From NCBI GenBank assembly GCA_017618355.1, contig JAFZUL010000049.1:1-45088 (forward strand): DNA of 45,088 bases. Direction: 5' to 3'. The position numbers and the translations under genes are program-made. The first letter of the stretch is position 1. Each line of letters opens with the position of its first letter. The notes under the pieces are model-generated. The model did not search any database, was not told the origin of the DNA, and saw only the letters and a program-made list of their open reading frames with translations. The stretch is from Muribaculaceae bacterium (lineage in GTDB: Bacteria > Bacteroidota > Bacteroidia > Bacteroidales > Muribaculaceae). Of the stretch, positions 15,813 to 23,911 are shown piece by piece.

Positions 15813-17654
15813 CTATACAATTGAAATTGTCATCTCGCAGCTGGAGCAGTTGCAGTTCACTTTGAGTAAGGTCTTGCCGTTGCGCAGGAATAGTTGCTGT
15901 GGCAGTTTGCTGCGGCAATTTTTGTCTTTTAGGCATGCTCCGAGTTCGCGCCGCAGGCAGTAGCGGGTGGTCATTACCACTGTGCCTTTTTCTATATCGC
16001 TTGATTTACACTCGATTGCAGGTTCAATGCTGGTTGCTCCATGCTCTTTATAGAACTGGTGGGCGATATGGTTTGCCACATTATCGGCGCTGGCGAGATT
16101 CTGATATGGAAATGTTGCGGTCTTCTCTTCGCTTTGTCGTAGGTCACGGCAATAAGCGATGCGGTGGCTTCGCTCAAGCAGGTCAATTGTCTCGCGGCGG
16201 AGCTGTGCGATAACCGACACAGGAATGAAATAGTCACCCTTAATCTCGCAAGAGCACAATGAAAATATTGTGTCACCTAGTTTTGAGAGCACTTCACGCT
16301 GCCGCTCAGCTTGTGGTTTTAGAGCAGGTTGTGGCGTTTCATCAAGCATAATGGAGTGAACAACCGAGATGCCGCAATCATCACATGCTCTCAAGCATAA
16401 TTGTGAGCCAGCAACCCACATGTTGAAGTCCACATCAATCAATCTTTTTGCGCTTGGCTTTGAGAGCAGGTCGTTAAAAGTTTTGTCGAATGTGCGATAA
16501 ACCTTGTCGCCCCGTTTCATGTCGCATTGCTCTTTCAGGAAAATGCGGTTTCCTGAAACTTTGTTCACCCTGACACCATCATAGTTGCCATTGCTGTCGA
16601 TGAAACTCAAGCCGTCGCCATTGGTAAGTGGGGTGGATGTGTCAAGAATTATGCAGTTACCATTGATTGTCACTACTTTGCCCACATATTCGCCTTGAGA
16701 CTTAGGGGTGTGAATTGACGCCATTTTCATGCCATTCTTTGGATGACGCCCATCTATAAAATAATGTGTGAATGAGCGGTTGAAACTTTTGGCGAGGATT
16801 GGTGTGAATGTGTATTCCGATTTGCCGCATGAACTCCTTACTAGGTCATCGCGCGAGTCGATAATCCTGTCAACAGCCTGACGGTAGTATGCCACTACGT
16901 TTTTCACATAGTCCACATCTTTAAGGCGTCCCTCAATCTTGAAGGACGATATTCCTGCGTCAATCATCTGATGCAGACGGTCGCTGGCATTGAAATCGCG
17001 CAGCGAGAGCAGGTGCTTAGATTTCATCAGCTTGTTGTCGTGGGCATCCTCAAGGTCGTAGCTCAGTCGGCAGAACTGCGCGCATTCGCCACGGTTGGCA
17101 CTGCGGACCTTAAGGGCTTGGCTAATTTGGCATCGCCCACTGTAGCTCACACACAGAGCTCCATGGCAGAATCCCTCAAGAGGAACTTTTACACAGGAAC
17201 TGATGTCTTTGATTTCTTCAAGAGACAATTCTCGTGCTAACACTAGTTGGGCAAAGCCCATCTTTTCAAGAAACTGAGCCTTCTCGGGGGTGCGGATATC
17301 ACATTGTGTGCTGGCATGAAGGGCGATGGGAGGGATGTCGAGCCGCAAGAGCGCCATGTCTTGAACGATTAGCGCATCCACACCGGCACTATACAGCTGT
17401 TTTATCATCTGCTCCACATCATGAAGCTCGTCATCATAGACGATAGTGTTTACAGTGCAGTAGATTCGTGCATCAAATTGATGAGCAAAATCGGTTAGGC
17501 GCTTGATAGAATCAATGTCGTTACCTGCCTGCGAACGTGCACCAAAAGCTGTTGCTCCGATGTAAACAGCATCGGCGCCATGCTTAATCGCCTCAATGCC
17601 TATATCGCCATTCTTAGCAGGGGCGAGGAGTTCTATTTTTCTTTTTAAGTGCAT
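15813..17654 (-). CDS. U32 family protein, probably RlhA-like 23S rRNA hydroxylation factor
   Basis: The 613-residue product has the U32 core: ELLAPAKNGDIGIEAIKHGADAVYIG at the N-terminus, HASTQCDI, and the signature EGFCHGALCVSYSGRC followed by GECAQFCRL, cysteines thought to hold an Fe-S cluster. Long U32 proteins with this layout (core, middle DUF3656-type domain, cysteine-rich end) include E. coli RlhA, which is needed for hydroxylation of C2501 of 23S rRNA. Despite the family name, peptidase activity is doubtful. The C-terminal CLRRELGACLK and NCNCSSCEM clusters look like a small metal site. It converges on the nitrilase gene across a terminator. Confidence 0.85.
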   Translation of the reverse strand: MHLKRKIELLAPAKNGDIGIEAIKHGADAVYIGATAFGARSQAGNDIDSIKRLTDFAHQFDARIYCTVNTIVYDDELHDVEQMIKQLYSAGVDALIVQDMALLRLDIPPIALHASTQCDIRTPEKAQFLEKMGFAQLVLARELSLEEIKDISSCVKVPLEGFCHGALCVSYSGRCQISQALKVRSANRGECAQFCRLSYDLEDAHDNKLMKSKHLLSLRDFNASDRLHQMIDAGISSFKIEGRLKDVDYVKNVVAYYRQAVDRIIDSRDDLVRSSCGKSEYTFTPILAKSFNRSFTHYFIDGRHPKNGMKMASIHTPKSQGEYVGKVVTINGNCIILDTSTPLTNGDGLSFIDSNGNYDGVRVNKVSGNRIFLKEQCDMKRGDKVYRTFDKTFNDLLSKPSAKRLIDVDFNMWVAGSQLCLRACDDCGISVVHSIMLDETPQPALKPQAERQREVLSKLGDTIFSLCSCEIKGDYFIPVSVIAQLRRETIDLLERSHRIAYCRDLRQSEEKTATFPYQNLASADNVANHIAHQFYKEHGATSIEPAIECKSSDIEKGTVVMTTRYCLRRELGACLKDKNCRSKLPQQLFLRNGKTLLKVNCNCSSCEMTISIV

Positions 17655-17691
17655 AATTCACAATTAATCAAATGATTTAATGGTAGTTGTC

Positions 17692-17740
17692 ATACTCCTC
17701 AGTTGCTTCGTGACAGCTCCTCTAACTTAGAGGAGCAGCT
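17692..17740. repeat. CTCCTCAGT hairpin repeat, copy 1
   Basis: The words CTCCTCAGTTGCTTCGTGAC and AGCTCCTCTAACTTAGAGGAG form a perfect 9-bp hairpin at the right end. A close relative lies at 28572-28617, and partial relatives at 28498-28534 and 29475-29512. Confidence 0.75.
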
Positions 17741-17775
17741 AAAAATCATTTTGACACATGCTTCAACAATTATCT

Positions 17776-17813
17776 AAAAAAAAGAGACCCAAAAACATGT
17801 CTTTGAGTCTCTT
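17776..17813 (-). terminator. Terminator of tRNA-Met
   Basis: On the minus strand AAGAGAC pairs with GTCTCTT across a longer, partly paired loop and runs into eight T. It begins 7 bases after the tRNA 3' end. Confidence 0.85.
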
Positions 17814-17819
17814 GAAAAG

Positions 17820-17893
17820 TAGCGGGACTGAGAATTGAACTCAGGACCTCCGGGTTATGAATCCGACGCTCTAACCATCTGAGCTATCCCGCC
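17820..17893 (-). tRNA. tRNA-Met (CAT)
   Basis: A 74-base cloverleaf fits on the minus strand: acceptor GGCGGGA with TCCCGCT and discriminator A, a D-arm GCTCAGATGGTTAGAGC, an anticodon loop TTCATAA with CAT at 17857-17859, and a T-arm with GTTCAATTC. CCA is not encoded. The G-C-rich anticodon stem and discriminator A favour elongator methionine over the lysidine-type isoleucine tRNA, which also shows CAT. It has its own promoter and terminator. Confidence 0.93.
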
Positions 17894-17910
17894 TTTCACT
17901 TTTGCGACTG

Positions 17911-17941
17911 CAAAGGTACTGCTTTTTTTTATTCTGTGCAA
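17911..17941 (-). promoter_or_regulatory. Promoter of tRNA-Met
   Basis: TTG (17939-17941), 20 bases, TACCTTTG (17911-17918) on the minus strand, about 17 bases ahead of the tRNA. All core bases match the consensus. Confidence 0.8.
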
Positions 17942-17969
17942 GAACTACGGCATTTTTTTCATAAAAAGT

Positions 17970-19277
17970 TCATAAATTGTCGTTTTTAGGCAATTTGTTC
18001 TTGTCGCAAGCGATGACAGTGCGCAGTTTTTCTATGTCGAGATACCGTCGAGCGATGTCTTGCAACTGCTGGCTTGTGACATTCTTAATCTCCTTCACCT
18101 GTTCGTTTAGGTAGGAGGGATAAGTGCCATAGCAGAACATATTGCCTATATATGCAGCGATGTTGAATGGTGTGTCAAGGGTCTTTGCCAGGTCACTGAG
18201 CATGAAGCGTTTCACCGTCTCAAGCTCTTGCTGAGGGATGAGCTCGTCGTGTAGCGTCTTGATTTCGTTGTGGATTTGGTTAATTACGTTCCAAGTGTGG
18301 TTAGTGTCGCACTCAGTAGAAATGCCCACATATCCATCAAATGCTCTGCCGCTATGATGGGCGTTGATGCCATAGGTGTAACCTTTGTCCTCACGAATGT
18401 TTTTCATAAGACGACTACCGAAGTATCCGCCAAGCACAGTGGCGAGGATGCGCAGCTTGAAGTAGTCGGGATGCTTGCGGGGCACAGTTTTGAGCATCAT
18501 TATAATAGCAGATTGCACAGCACCTGGCTTGTTTACAATCTTGAGCATCTCGTCGGAGGGATTGAACGGAGGCTCCACTTGCAGTGTGGGCTCGCCATCG
18601 GGCAGCCAATCGCCAAGCACGGCTTCTACAGTGGCAATCTCCTTATCGCTGATGTTGCCAGCAAACACTAGGTTGCAATTTTGGGCTTTGTAGAAACTGG
18701 AGTGGAAGTCGCGCATGTGCTCATTTGTCAGCGAGTTGATGTCGTCGGGCATGGGATCGGTGGCGAGTGGGTGGTTCTCGCCATAATACAGCCTCATAAT
18801 CTCTTTGTTGGCAAGATATTTCACCTTCTCTCGCGCCAAGGCGCAGTTCACTGCTAGTTGTCGTTTCAGTGGCTCAAACTCATTGTTGGGGAAAGTTGGA
18901 GTCCTGAGACTCTCAATAAAGATGGGCAGCGTCTTGTCGAAGTTCTCGTTGAGCGACGATATCGAAAATGCTGTGCAGTTGTCTTCGACATGTGCCGACC
19001 GCCATGCGCCATAATAGTCGATGGCTTCGGCAATCTCGGCAAACGACATCTTATTGTTGCCGTTGAATACAGCAATCGAGCAAGCGGTTGCCTGCATGGG
19101 TCGTGATTCCTGAAATGCACCGCCAGTCATATATATGCTGAGTTTGTTGATTTCTTCCTCACCATTGCTGGCAATCCACATCTTCATGCCGTTAGAGAGC
19201 CTGATTGGTTCAGGGACATTGAGGCTGATGTCGCCAAAGTCGCTGACTGGTGGGGGAGTGCTGCGATCTACTGCCAT
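17970..19277 (-). CDS. M16 family protein lacking the zinc motif
   Basis: The 435-residue product has the two-lobed M16 layout, but where the family carries HxxEH the sequence reads MQATACSIAVFNGNN, so the zinc site is absent. The second lobe keeps SRLMKNIREDKGYTYGI, which contains the Arg/Tyr pair that in heterodimeric M16 proteases (mitochondrial MPP type and bacterial M16B pairs) completes the active site of the partner. An upstream ATG at 19310 would overlap kdsB by 26 bases; ATG at 19277, 7 bases after the kdsB stop, is preferred. No signal peptide is visible, so it is probably cytoplasmic. The zinc-bearing M16 protein at 43461 is a candidate partner. Confidence 0.85.
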   Translation of the reverse strand: MAVDRSTPPPVSDFGDISLNVPEPIRLSNGMKMWIASNGEEEINKLSIYMTGGAFQESRPMQATACSIAVFNGNNKMSFAEIAEAIDYYGAWRSAHVEDNCTAFSISSLNENFDKTLPIFIESLRTPTFPNNEFEPLKRQLAVNCALAREKVKYLANKEIMRLYYGENHPLATDPMPDDINSLTNEHMRDFHSSFYKAQNCNLVFAGNISDKEIATVEAVLGDWLPDGEPTLQVEPPFNPSDEMLKIVNKPGAVQSAIIMMLKTVPRKHPDYFKLRILATVLGGYFGSRLMKNIREDKGYTYGINAHHSGRAFDGYVGISTECDTNHTWNVINQIHNEIKTLHDELIPQQELETVKRFMLSDLAKTLDTPFNIAAYIGNMFCYGTYPSYLNEQVKEIKNVTSQQLQDIARRYLDIEKLRTVIACDKNKLPKNDNL

Positions 19278-19284
19278 GGTTTCA

Positions 19285-20046
19285 TTATTGGTTAAGGAAC
19301 TGCTCGGCACGCTCTAGGTCTTGTGGCGTGTCGATGCCTATAGATGAATGCTGGGTGATGCCCGCCTTGATAGTCATGCCGTTCTCAAGCCAGCGAAGCT
19401 GTTCGAGCGACTCGGCAAGTTCGAGCGACGATGGCTCCATGCTAGTGATGTCATTCAGCACCTTAGCGCGGTAGGCATAAATGCCGAGATGGGTATAATA
19501 CTGGTGCTTGCTGGGCCACAGCGACTTGTCGATGCCACGCAGGTGTGGAATCACCGACCGTGAGAAATACATCGCGTTCATGTTGCCGTTGAGCACCACT
19601 TTTACCGAGTTGGGATTTTCTAGTTCTTCATAAGTCTTTGCCTTGTCAAATGGTTTGACAAGCGTGGCGATGTCGGTGATTTCATCGTTGAAGCACAACT
19701 TTAGCGCCTCAATCTGCTCAGGAAGGATAAACGGCTCATCGCCTTGCACATTAATAATAATGTCCTCGTTGCCGCTGTTCTTTTGATAGGCCTCCCAGCA
19801 GCGGTCGGTTCCGCTGCGATGTTGAGAGCTGGTCATCACAGCCTTGCCGCCAAAGCCGACGACGTGGTTGAAAATGCGCTCATCGTCGGTTGCCACCAGC
19901 ACATTGTCGATGGCTTTAGATACTTGCTCATACACACACTGGATTACCGTCTTGCCGCCAAGCATTGCCAGCGGTTTACCAGGAAATCGCGTGGAGGCAA
20001 AGCGCGCAGGAATGATTGCTATAAATCTCGATGTTGCCATAGTCAT
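19285..20046 (-). CDS. kdsB: 3-deoxy-manno-octulosonate cytidylyltransferase (CMP-Kdo synthetase)
   Basis: KdsB activates Kdo with CTP for lipid A inner-core synthesis. The 253-residue product begins FIAIIPARFASTRFPGKPLA, the family's nucleotide-binding motif, and has SSQHRSGTDRCWEA, the IIINVQGDEPFI segment and HLGIYAYRAKVL. A second in-frame ATG at 20040 would fit the very short leader predicted from the promoter at 20060-20090 equally well. The gene is followed after 7 bases by the M16 protein and is driven from dispersed repeat copy C. Confidence 0.96.
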   Translation of the reverse strand: MTMATSRFIAIIPARFASTRFPGKPLAMLGGKTVIQCVYEQVSKAIDNVLVATDDERIFNHVVGFGGKAVMTSSQHRSGTDRCWEAYQKNSGNEDIIINVQGDEPFILPEQIEALKLCFNDEITDIATLVKPFDKAKTYEELENPNSVKVVLNGNMNAMYFSRSVIPHLRGIDKSLWPSKHQYYTHLGIYAYRAKVLNDITSMEPSSLELAESLEQLRWLENGMTIKAGITQHSSIGIDTPQDLERAEQFLNQ

Positions 20047-20059
20047 TAGTTCTTTGGCG

Positions 20060-20090
20060 CAAAATTAGTGCAAGTAGAGGGCAGAACAAA
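20060..20090 (-). promoter_or_regulatory. Promoter of kdsB, inside repeat copy C
   Basis: TTTG (20087-20090), 19 bases, TAATTTTG (20060-20067) on the minus strand, an exact match. The predicted leader is about 7 bases, close to leaderless. Confidence 0.75.
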
Positions 20091-20150
20091 ATGAAAAACG
20101 ATATTTTTTCATTTTTTATGCCTCGACGCAGCCTAATTTATCTAAAATTA
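20060..20150 (-). repeat. Dispersed promoter repeat, copy C
   Basis: On the minus strand it runs from TAGATAAATTAGGCTGCGTC through TTTTTCATTTTG to CTTGCACTAATTTTG. The -7 end lies 14 bases from the kdsB ATG. Confidence 0.85.
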
Positions 20151-20171
20151 CAAATTATCTGTGATATTCAC

Positions 20172-20209
20172 AAAAAAATACTGACCGCATCATTAAAGAG
20201 TGCGGTCAG
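20172..20209 (-). terminator. Terminator of rpsF-rpsR-rplI
   Basis: On the minus strand CTGACCGCA (20201-20209 on plus) pairs perfectly with TGCGGTCAG and is followed by TATTTTTTT. The loop is 11 bases. Confidence 0.85.
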
Positions 20210-20253
20210 CATTATTAGAATGAAGGTCTCTAGAAGAAACCAATGTTTTTTGC

Positions 20254-20808
20254 TTACTCAGCTGCGGGAGCTTCCTCGGCGTCCTCAACGGCGGGAGCCT
20301 CTTCCATTACGGGAGCTTCCTCTACTGCGGGAGCCTCTTCAACTACAGGAGCCTCCTGCTTGGGAGCGTTCTCAGAGATAACCTCGAAAGGAATCTCAAC
20401 AGCAACTTCCTTGTGCAGTTGTACGGTGGCAGTGTATTTGCCAAGTTCCTTAACATTGTCAACCTTGATGATCTTGCGGTCAACCTCGTGGCCGAGCTTA
20501 GCGAGCTCCTCAGCAATCTGGTTGCTGCCTACAGAACCGTAGATAGTGCCAAAGTTGTCGGTCTTAGCGCTGATAGTGAGAGCGATGCCCTTCATCGACT
20601 CGGCGATAGCCTCGGCGTCACCTTTGATCTTAGCGATCTTGTGAGCGCGCTGACGAAGATTCTCGGCGAGAACTTTTAAAGCTGAAGGCGATGCCATGAT
20701 GGCTTTGCCAGTTGGAATAAGATAGTTGCGGGCGTAGCCGTTCTTTACTTCAACAACGTCGTCCTTGTAGCCAAGGTTCATAACGTCTTCTTTCAATATA
20801 ATCTTCAT
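20254..20808 (-). CDS. rplI: Large subunit ribosomal protein bL9 with acidic tail
   Basis: bL9 bridges 23S rRNA domain V and neighbouring ribosomes. Residues 1-148 are standard: MKIILKEDVMNLGYKDDVVEVKNGYARNYLIPTGKA, a connecting helix and the C-terminal domain. Residues about 149-184 add a tail of repeated EEAPAV-type units rich in Ala, Pro and Glu, which most bL9 proteins lack. The gene is last in the rpsF-rpsR-rplI operon and has its own strong Shine-Dalgarno site, which is rare in this window. Confidence 0.95.
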   Translation of the reverse strand: MKIILKEDVMNLGYKDDVVEVKNGYARNYLIPTGKAIMASPSALKVLAENLRQRAHKIAKIKGDAEAIAESMKGIALTISAKTDNFGTIYGSVGSNQIAEELAKLGHEVDRKIIKVDNVKELGKYTATVQLHKEVAVEIPFEVISENAPKQEAPVVEEAPAVEEAPVMEEAPAVEDAEEAPAAE

Positions 20809-20816
20809 AGTGTATT

Positions 20817-20822
20817 ACCTCC
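20817..20822 (-). promoter_or_regulatory. Shine-Dalgarno site of rplI
   Basis: The minus strand reads GGAGGT, 8 bases before the rplI ATG. Nearly every other gene in the window lacks such a site. Confidence 0.75.
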
Positions 20823-20831
20823 AGTTTTAAA

Positions 20832-21101
20832 TTATTTCATCAAATCGGTTACGTAGGGCAGTAATGCCAAGTGGCGTGCGCGCTTGATGGCGCGGGCAAC
20901 GCGGCGTTGGAACTTGAGCGATGTGCCAGTGATGCGACGAGGCAAGATTTTACCTTGCTCGTTGAGGAACTTCTTCAAGAACTCGGGGTCCTTGTAGTCG
21001 ATGTACTTAATGCCACTTCTCTTGAAACGGCAATATTTCTTCTTCTTGGTATCTACACTCAGTGGGGTGAGATAGCGGATTTCGGATTGAGCTTGTGCCA
21101 T
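20832..21101 (-). CDS. rpsR: Small subunit ribosomal protein bS18
   Basis: bS18 sits on the 30S platform with bS6. The 89-residue product from ATG 21101 has the classic [20 protein letters not shown] and [24 protein letters not shown] segments. The upstream ATG at 21122 overlaps the rpsF stop codon and includes the ribosome-binding site, so the internal start is chosen. Spacing in the operon is tight: 20 bases after rpsF and 23 bases before rplI. Confidence 0.97.
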   Translation of the reverse strand: MAQAQSEIRYLTPLSVDTKKKKYCRFKRSGIKYIDYKDPEFLKKFLNEQGKILPRRITGTSLKFQRRVARAIKRARHLALLPYVTDLMK

Positions 21102-21111
21102 AGTTATGTTT

Positions 21112-21118
21112 CCTCCTT
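21112..21118 (-). promoter_or_regulatory. Shine-Dalgarno site of rpsR, decides the start
   Basis: The minus strand reads AAGGAGG, matching seven consecutive bases of the 16S rRNA 3' tail, 10 bases before ATG at 21101. It excludes the in-frame ATG at 21122. Confidence 0.8.
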
Positions 21119-21121
21119 GCA

Positions 21122-21535
21122 TTATTCGTTAGTTACTTCGTTAACTTCAGCTTGAGGTGCTTCGGCAACGGGTTCCTCGGCGGGAGTTTCCTCTACTTTA
21201 GGAGCATTCTTCTTCAAGCTTCTTCTCTTCAGTGCATACTCGTGAGCGAACTTGTCCTGACGGAAAGTCAAGAAACGGAGCACCTTCTCGTCGCGACGAT
21301 AGGCAGTCTCGAGCTTGCTTACGATAGTTGGTTCACCAGCGAACTCAAGGAACGCATAAAATCCGGTAGATTTCTTCTGGATGGGATAAGCGAGTTTGCG
21401 CATTCCCCACAGCTCTTCATTCTCGATTGTCGCACCGTTGTCGGTGAGAACAGTCTTGAATTTTTCTACCGCTTCCTTCATCTGAGGCTCAGACAAAACG
21501 GGAGTTAAAATGAAAACGGTTTCGTAGTTGTACAT
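21122..21535 (-). CDS. rpsF: Small subunit ribosomal protein bS6 with acidic tail
   Basis: bS6 pairs with bS18 on the 30S platform. The 137-residue product has the ferredoxin-like fold starting [16 protein letters not shown] and the [22 protein letters not shown] and [13 protein letters not shown] segments. Residues from about 112 add a tail with [16 protein letters not shown], longer than usual for the family and similar in composition to the bL9 tail. It heads the operon, has no Shine-Dalgarno site and has a consensus promoter at 21591-21621. Confidence 0.96.
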   Translation of the reverse strand: MYNYETVFILTPVLSEPQMKEAVEKFKTVLTDNGATIENEELWGMRKLAYPIQKKSTGFYAFLEFAGEPTIVSKLETAYRRDEKVLRFLTFRQDKFAHEYALKRRSLKKNAPKVEETPAEEPVAEAPQAEVNEVTNE

Positions 21536-21590
21536 AAAATTTTTAAATAAATTAATTAATAAAATGTATGTGCTTTTTTAAAAAGCGGTG

Positions 21591-21621
21591 CAAAGGTAGT
21601 AAAACTCTGTGGATTACACAA
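21591..21621 (-). promoter_or_regulatory. Promoter of the rpsF operon
   Basis: TTG (21619-21621), 20 bases, TACCTTTG (21591-21598) on the minus strand, giving a leader of about 50 bases rich in A and T. Confidence 0.8.
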
Positions 21622-21701
21622 CTTTTTTGAACGTTTTTTTCAAATTTAGTGTAAAAAACGCATTTTCGTCATTATAATACGGCTGTGGAGGGGTGAAAAA
21701 C

Positions 21702-21732
21702 TTGCATATTTCAGAATTAATTGCGATATTTG
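21702..21732 (+). promoter_or_regulatory. Promoter of the GH13 lipoprotein gene
   Basis: TTG (21702-21704), 20 bases, GATATTTG (21725-21732), one mismatch to TAnnTTTG. It lies about 40 bases before the ATG. Confidence 0.6.
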
Positions 21733-21772
21733 CAGAAAATAAGTTATTCTAATTAATCAAAAACACACCATT

Positions 21773-23110
21773 ATGAGAAAGTTTTTATCTCTGGTTTTTA
21801 TTGCTGCATTGCTGAGTTCGTGCAGTACCGTAAAGAACCAACCATTAACTAATTACCAATTGCCGGCGACTAATGACGTGGTAATGTATCAGGTGAACCC
21901 ACGAGTGTTTGCCCCTAACAAGTCGCTTAAGGCTGTGGAGCAGCGTGTTGAGGCCATTCATGACCTGGGTGCCAACGTGATGTGGGTGATGCCCATCTAT
22001 CCCATCGGCAAGGTGAAGAGCAAGAACTCCCCTTATTCTATCAGTGATTATAAAAAGGTGAATCCTGAGTTTGGCACTATTGATGACATGAAGTCGCTTG
22101 TCAAGACCTGCCATGCCAACGGCATGTCGATTATCCTCGACTGGGTGGCAAACCACACCGCTTGGGACAATGTGTGGATGAAGAACCACAAAGACTGGTA
22201 CACCCAAGATGCCGACGGCAATGTGATATATCCTCCCGGTACCGACTGGACCGATGTCGCCGACCTTAACTACGACAACCCCGAGATGCGCGCCGCTATG
22301 ATTGACGCCATGAAGTTCTGGGTGAATGAGGTGGGTGTTGACGGCTTCCGCTGCGATGTCGCCGATCAAGTGCCTGCCGACTTCTGGAAACAGGCCATCA
22401 CTGAGCTTCGAAAGAGTGCCGGAGGCCGCAAGATATTGATGCTTGCCGAGGGTGCCAACCCCGATAATTTCACTGTTGGCGGCTTCGACATGAACTATGC
22501 TTGGGGCTTTATGGGTGTTCTTGACAAGGTGTTCGTTAAGGGCAACAAAGCCAGCGACTTGATTGACTGCGATAAGAGGGAATACAACGAGATTCCTAAA
22601 GGCAAAGTGAAACTGCGCTTCACCACAAACCATGATGAGGCGACGAAATACTCTACCGTTCAGCAGTTTGGAAGTGTGGATGGTGCCTTGGCGGCATTTG
22701 TTGCCACTACCTTCTTGCATGGCGGCATGCTCGTTTATGGCTCGCAAGAGGTTGCTTATCCCGAGAAAATCAACTTCTTCAACTATGTGCCGGTAGATTG
22801 GAACTCCAACCCCGATGTGCTCGCCACCTACAAGAAGCTCATAGCTATCTACAAGGAAAATCCCGCTATCAGCAAGGGCGACTTGGTAACTTATCCCGAC
22901 GACAACGTTCTCGTTTTTGAGAAGACCGACTACGTCAACGATTTCTTGGTGCTGGTAAATGTGCGCAACAGCAAACAGTCATTCAAGAATATCCCAAGCC
23001 AGTGGCAAAACATCAATCTTACCGATATGATGTCAATAAGAAACATTCGTGTCCGTCTGGGCAAGGAGATAGAATTGGCACCGTTCCAGTACATGATTCT
23101 TAAGAAATAA
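21773..23110 (+). CDS. GH13 alpha-amylase family lipoprotein
   Basis: The 445-residue product is exported and lipidated: the lipobox LLSSC places the lipid on Cys17. The GH13 regions are intact: DWVANH (123-128), GFRCDVAD with nucleophile Asp195, LAEGAN with acid/base Glu226 and TTNHDE with His287 and Asp288. A short beta domain ends the protein. It should cleave or rearrange alpha-1,4-glucans at the outer membrane or in the periplasm. It stands alone, with its own promoter and terminator and no SusC/SusD pair in the window, so it is not part of a complete starch locus here. Exact specificity is unknown. Confidence 0.92.
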   Translation: MRKFLSLVFIAALLSSCSTVKNQPLTNYQLPATNDVVMYQVNPRVFAPNKSLKAVEQRVEAIHDLGANVMWVMPIYPIGKVKSKNSPYSISDYKKVNPEFGTIDDMKSLVKTCHANGMSIILDWVANHTAWDNVWMKNHKDWYTQDADGNVIYPPGTDWTDVADLNYDNPEMRAAMIDAMKFWVNEVGVDGFRCDVADQVPADFWKQAITELRKSAGGRKILMLAEGANPDNFTVGGFDMNYAWGFMGVLDKVFVKGNKASDLIDCDKREYNEIPKGKVKLRFTTNHDEATKYSTVQQFGSVDGALAAFVATTFLHGGMLVYGSQEVAYPEKINFFNYVPVDWNSNPDVLATYKKLIAIYKENPAISKGDLVTYPDDNVLVFEKTDYVNDFLVLVNVRNSKQSFKNIPSQWQNINLTDMMSIRNIRVRLGKEIELAPFQYMILKK

Positions 23111-23146
23111 GAGGAATTTATTAGTAAATACTTCTATTAAAATATT

Positions 23147-23189
23147 TGGGTCCAAAAAGTCTTTGTTTTACTTTTTGGACCCATTTTTT
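23147..23189 (+). terminator. Terminator of the GH13 gene
   Basis: A perfect 14-bp stem (23147-23160 with 23170-23183) has a 9-base loop and a T run. It may also work in reverse for the convergent nitroreductase gene. Confidence 0.9.
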
Positions 23190-23233
23190 ACAGACAACCC
23201 AATCTGATTATGCATTGTGAATTATGCATTAAT

Positions 23234-23908
23234 TTACTCCCACTCGAAGTTTTCGGTGCCGGCGCCTATTTCGAAGTGGTATTTGACGATGCCCAGGTCA
23301 ACTTTGGCGTAGGGACCAAAGCCGGCTTTTGCAGCCACTTTGTTGCCTGGTTTCAGTTCAAATTTGAACTTCTGCTGGTTGATGGCTGTTGGAGCGAGCA
23401 GGGCGCAGCCAATGCCTTGCTGATACCATTGTGGAGCGGTCATCACATCGGTTTTGCTCACTTTTTCGGGTGACTTCCTTTTATGGTCCACACCCTGTGT
23501 GGCGCCATAACCTAACGAGATGAGGCACACTAATTTTTCGTCTTTATTAATGTCGAGCACGCTGCCAATTTTCTTGTACGACAATCCCACCCAGCAGGTG
23601 TTCAGGCCCATCATCTGCGCCTCAAGCACCAGCTTCTCACCGTAATAGCCTACAGTCTCATCTAGAGAGTCGCTCTTATTTCCAATCATAGCAAAATAGC
23701 AGGTCACACCACTGAACTTGCCATAACGCGCCAGCAGGCTCTCGCCAAAGGAACGAGGCTCGTTGGTGATAAGTTGAATGTGAAGCCCACTTTGAGCATT
23801 GTATTCATTAACAAGTTGTTGCAGACGTTCTATCTTTTCAGTCTCGATGACTTGGTCGGTGTAATGCCGCACTGAGTGACGGGCAGATATCGCTTCCAGA
23901 ATATCCAT
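23234..23908 (-). CDS. Nitroreductase family FMN protein
   Basis: This 224-residue protein fits the nitroreductase fold: the FMN-binding start ISARHSVRHYTDQ, a central YYGEKLVLEAQMMGLNTCWVG segment, and SLGYG followed by a C-terminal region with GIGCALLAPTAINQQKF. The arrangement resembles the two-domain TM1586-like nitroreductases, in which two half folds form a pseudo-dimer in one chain. Such flavoproteins reduce nitro compounds or quinones with NAD(P)H; the natural substrate is unknown. It is 3 bases downstream of the GNAT gene and certainly cotranscribed. Confidence 0.85.
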   Translation of the reverse strand: MDILEAISARHSVRHYTDQVIETEKIERLQQLVNEYNAQSGLHIQLITNEPRSFGESLLARYGKFSGVTCYFAMIGNKSDSLDETVGYYGEKLVLEAQMMGLNTCWVGLSYKKIGSVLDINKDEKLVCLISLGYGATQGVDHKRKSPEKVSKTDVMTAPQWYQQGIGCALLAPTAINQQKFKFELKPGNKVAAKAGFGPYAKVDLGIVKYHFEIGAGTENFEWE

Positions 23909-23911
23909 AGA

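Noticed and set aside
15813-17654. U32 protein as a secreted collagenase
   Set aside because: There is no signal peptide, and the long form with the cysteine set fits the RNA-modification group better.
17820-17893. tRNA-Ile2 with lysidine at CAT
   Set aside because: The anticodon stem and discriminator look like elongator methionine; the lysidine-type isoleucine tRNA remains a minor possibility.
21845-22747. Minus-strand open frame of 300 codons opposite the GH13 gene
   Set aside because: The GH13 active-site residues are on the plus strand, so this frame is a shadow.
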